15,409 nt of DNA from Natronoplasma sp964602715 (GTDB lineage Archaea > Thermoplasmatota > Thermoplasmata > Halarchaeoplasmatales > Halarchaeoplasmataceae): NCBI GenBank assembly GCA_964602715.1, contig CAZRSB010000047.1:1-15409 (forward strand). The letters run 5' to 3'. The notes below the pieces were generated by a model that did not search any database, was not told the DNA's origin, and was given only the letters and a program-made list of their open reading frames with translations. The position numbers and the translations under genes are program-made. Positions 14,071 to 15,409 of the stretch are shown piece by piece. The first letter of the stretch is position 1. Every line of letters begins with the position of its first letter.

Positions 14071-14994
14071 ATGGGCTTGCTAAAAAAAGGTGTACAGGAT
14101 CCAGCCACTAGGAAACTTCAAGATGAGGGGTTATTAAGACTCAGAGATGAAAGGAAACATAGGGTAACGACTAGAAAATTGATTGAGTTCGGGAGGATAA
14201 CATACGATTTCTGGAGCGGAGTCAAATATATCCTTATTTTGTCTATTATGATGTGGTGGATCCCTCTATTTGGTCCCATGATAGCAGGATACGTAGGGGG
14301 ACGGAGAACCGGAGGACCAAAAAAGGGACTATTAGCTGCTATATTTGGAGTGGGTATTGTTTGGTTAATACATTTTCTTCTCAGTGGTGGCTATTTATAT
14401 ATAAAATTTGATACAATAATGGAATATCCTGAAAAGCTTGTTGGTATGGCTTATTCTAGTTCAATATTCGGTCCTTACATGGAATTTCTTGGAAATTATT
14501 GGTCATCATTTTTTGATCAGATAGTGAATGAAGTTCCTTTGGGAGCTAACAGTTACATAATAACCTTGATCTTTGCTTATATAGGAGGTTTGATCTCTTT
14601 AGAGCGGAGAAAAGAATTCACTCATGGGATAAGATCATTAAAAAATGTTCGAGACGAACCTTCCTCATATCATAGATACTCAAGAACTCCTGTACAACAG
14701 AAAGCCCATTCCTCAGGTTTGAGTAATAGGAGTTTAGAAGATTTGAAAGCCGTAAGATGTAATGGAGGTTCGAAGAGAACTAATAATTTTAAGAAGGTTC
14801 GTTCAAATTTACCTAATAAATCAAATAAAAAAACAAAAAAACAAAAAATCTCTGAAAATAATGTTTTAAATGAAAATGACTTTAAAAAAGCAGTATCGGC
14901 TGAAAATGCCTTATCAGTTGATGAAGACAATTTACCAAAAAATTCTGTCAGACATCATTCAGCTTCACAGGGTGATGATTGGGAATTTCTTTGA
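14071..14994 (+). CDS. Membrane protein of unknown function with long polar C-terminal tail
   Basis: A 307-residue protein not recognised with certainty. Residues 1-45 are charged and soluble. Membrane segments are predicted at about 52-77 (ILILSIMMWWIPLFGPMIAG), 86-111 and 157-177. The PLFGPMIAGYVGGRRTGGPKKG stretch, a Pro-Gly turn followed by a Gly-rich basic loop, resembles small archaeal membrane families of the DUF5518 type, but this is only a resemblance. Residues 178-307 are a hydrophilic, low-complexity tail rich in Ser, Asn and Lys, with a short basic run (SNKKTKKQK) and an acidic end (GDDWEFL), probably disordered in the cytoplasm. The ATG at 14071 is the only sensible start. The leader carries a palindrome also present before the 6034 regulator gene. 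The 144 bases after it belong to the IS200/IS605-like end and tnpB promoter. Confidence 0.65.
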   Translation: MGLLKKGVQDPATRKLQDEGLLRLRDERKHRVTTRKLIEFGRITYDFWSGVKYILILSIMMWWIPLFGPMIAGYVGGRRTGGPKKGLLAAIFGVGIVWLIHFLLSGGYLYIKFDTIMEYPEKLVGMAYSSSIFGPYMEFLGNYWSSFFDQIVNEVPLGANSYIITLIFAYIGGLISLERRKEFTHGIRSLKNVRDEPSSYHRYSRTPVQQKAHSSGLSNRSLEDLKAVRCNGGSKRTNNFKKVRSNLPNKSNKKTKKQKISENNVLNENDFKKAVSAENALSVDEDNLPKNSVRHHSASQGDDWEFL

Positions 14995-15007
14995 AGTTGG
15001 ACGATGA

Positions 15008-15072
15008 TTATTGAGTTTTTTAGAGAGGCTTGAGCAAGAACCCTACGGGCTTCTAGCCCGTAGATGAATTTC
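15008..15072 (+). mobile_element. IS200/IS605-like right-end remnant with hairpin
   Basis: A perfect nine-base hairpin, CTACGGGCT / AGCCCGTAG with a TCT loop (15043-15063), followed by GATGAATTTC, resembles the right ends of archaeal IS200/IS605-type elements, where it also forms the 3' end of the TnpB guide RNA scaffold. A short open frame before it (15008-15067) ends LEQEPYGLLARR and stops inside the hairpin flank, similar to the C-terminal tails of such tnpB genes. No tnpB body precedes it, so it would be a remnant of another copy. It might instead be a simple terminator of the 14071 gene. Confidence 0.45.
15043..15063 (+). repeat. Inverted repeat (9-bp stem, 3-base loop)
   Basis: CTACGGGCT pairs fully with AGCCCGTAG around TCT. 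It is GC-rich compared with the surrounding AT-rich DNA and lacks a T run immediately after it, which fits a transposon end better than an archaeal terminator. Confidence 0.75.
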
Positions 15073-15077
15073 GTTGA

Positions 15078-15100
15078 TTTCACTTTCACTCCACCCTCCT
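15078..15100 (+). promoter_or_regulatory. Shared upstream element, copy 3 (tnpB promoter)
   Basis: TTTCACTTTCA, a core CTCC, then ACCCTCCT. It ends 39 bases before the tnpB ATG, in the same orientation and almost the same distance as the copies before xseA and the zinc-ribbon gene. TATA-like TAATAAATA (15109-15117) lies between it and the start. It could also be part of the left end of the insertion element. Confidence 0.5.
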
Positions 15101-15139
15101 CTGTTAAGTAATAAATAGTAAATAACGATATTTAAAACG

Positions 15140-15409
15140 ATGGAAGTTCAGAAAACTATCAAAGTACCTGTTCATCACAGGACAACTGATAAAAAGTTAT
15201 CTTATCTTGACAACTTAACAGCAAGATTAACGTATGCTGTTCAACTGTTCTGCAGGAGGTTGAATGAGAATGACAGGGTTCCAGAATACAGGTCTGATGT
15301 TAGGGAATTTTCCAATCATGTAAAAGAAGAAACGGGTCTTTCTGCTGGTTTCACCCAACAGGTGGAGGATAAAGTTCTTTGGATGTATAGACAGTACAAG
15401 AAGGAACAT
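15140..15409 (+). CDS. tnpB: TnpB (IS200/IS605 OrfB-type RNA-guided nuclease), N-terminal part
   Basis: An open frame from the ATG at 15140 to the window edge, 90 residues without a stop. It begins MEVQKTIKVPVHHRTTDKK, continues LDNLTARLTYAVQLFCRRLN and reaches GLSAGFTQQVEDKVLWMYRQ, the N-terminal helical/wedge region of archaeal, especially haloarchaeal, IS1341-type TnpB (OrfB, helix-turn-helix OrfB_IS605 domain). The catalytic RuvC-like and zinc-ribbon parts lie outside the window, so it cannot be judged intact. TnpB proteins are RNA-guided DNA nucleases that cut the donor or target site of the insertion element. No tnpA (Y1 transposase) gene is seen before it, typical of IS1341-type elements mobilised in trans. 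Confidence 0.88.
   Translation, partial: MEVQKTIKVPVHHRTTDKKLSYLDNLTARLTYAVQLFCRRLNENDRVPEYRSDVREFSNHVKEETGLSAGFTQQVEDKVLWMYRQYKKEH

Noticed and set aside
15227..15409. Open frame on the minus strand at the right edge
   Set aside because: It is antisense to the tnpB N-terminus, whose family match is clear; the antisense protein matches nothing recognised.

Overview
The window is AT-rich DNA from a euryarchaeon. The archaeal signs are DNA primase large subunit PriL, ribosomal protein L40e, an archaeal-type topoisomerase I with four C-terminal zinc ribbons, a Fap7/AK6-type nucleotide kinase, and TATA-box promoters that mostly sit about 25 bases before the start codon, which implies leaderless or nearly leaderless mRNAs. 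Several proteins are rich in Asp/Glu. The HTH regulator at 6034 and the TnpB N-terminus look most like haloarchaeal relatives. A halophilic or halo-methanogenic euryarchaeal lineage is therefore a reasonable guess, but it is inference and the sequence does not fix the taxon.

Layout. 25-612 (-): an ArsR-like winged-helix regulator. 677-2145 (-): xseB and xseA, the two subunits of exonuclease VII. 2242-3444 (+): a Fap7/AK6-type kinase, then a CDP-alcohol phosphatidyltransferase. 3454-4503 (-): priL. 4609-5862 (+): enolase. 6034-6408 (+): a small winged-helix regulator with a palindrome at its promoter. 6445-7128 (-): rpiA, divergent from 7251-7400 (+), L40e. 7417-9702 (-): topA. 9747-9872 (-): a 41-residue zinc-ribbon protein resembling the C-terminal ribbon of class II ribonucleotide reductase. 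9943-11157 (-): a YtcJ-like amidohydrolase. 11240-11610 (+): a truncated, frameshifted SLOG-family pseudogene. 11630-13962 (+): a nucleotide-sugar operon (sugar-1-phosphate nucleotidyltransferase and phosphohexomutase with an ATGA overlap). 14071-14994 (+): an unrecognised membrane protein. 15043-15409 (+): an IS200/IS605-type end hairpin, then the start of a tnpB gene that runs out of the window.

Most genes are core housekeeping: DNA replication and topology (priL, topA, xseAB), central carbon (eno, rpiA), lipid head groups, nucleotide sugars and the ribosome. The accessory part is confined to the pseudogene and the right edge.

The most interesting signals are regulatory. First, a 23-base element (a TTCACTTTCA block, a variable core, then a C-rich block ending CCCTCC) lies in the same orientation 38-42 bases before three start codons: xseA, the zinc-ribbon gene and tnpB. 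Second, two 15-base palindromes of the same form, TTACG-N5-CGTAA, flank the promoters of the small regulator (5969-5983) and of the membrane-protein gene (14037-14051), suggesting a small regulon. No tRNA, rRNA or CRISPR array was seen.
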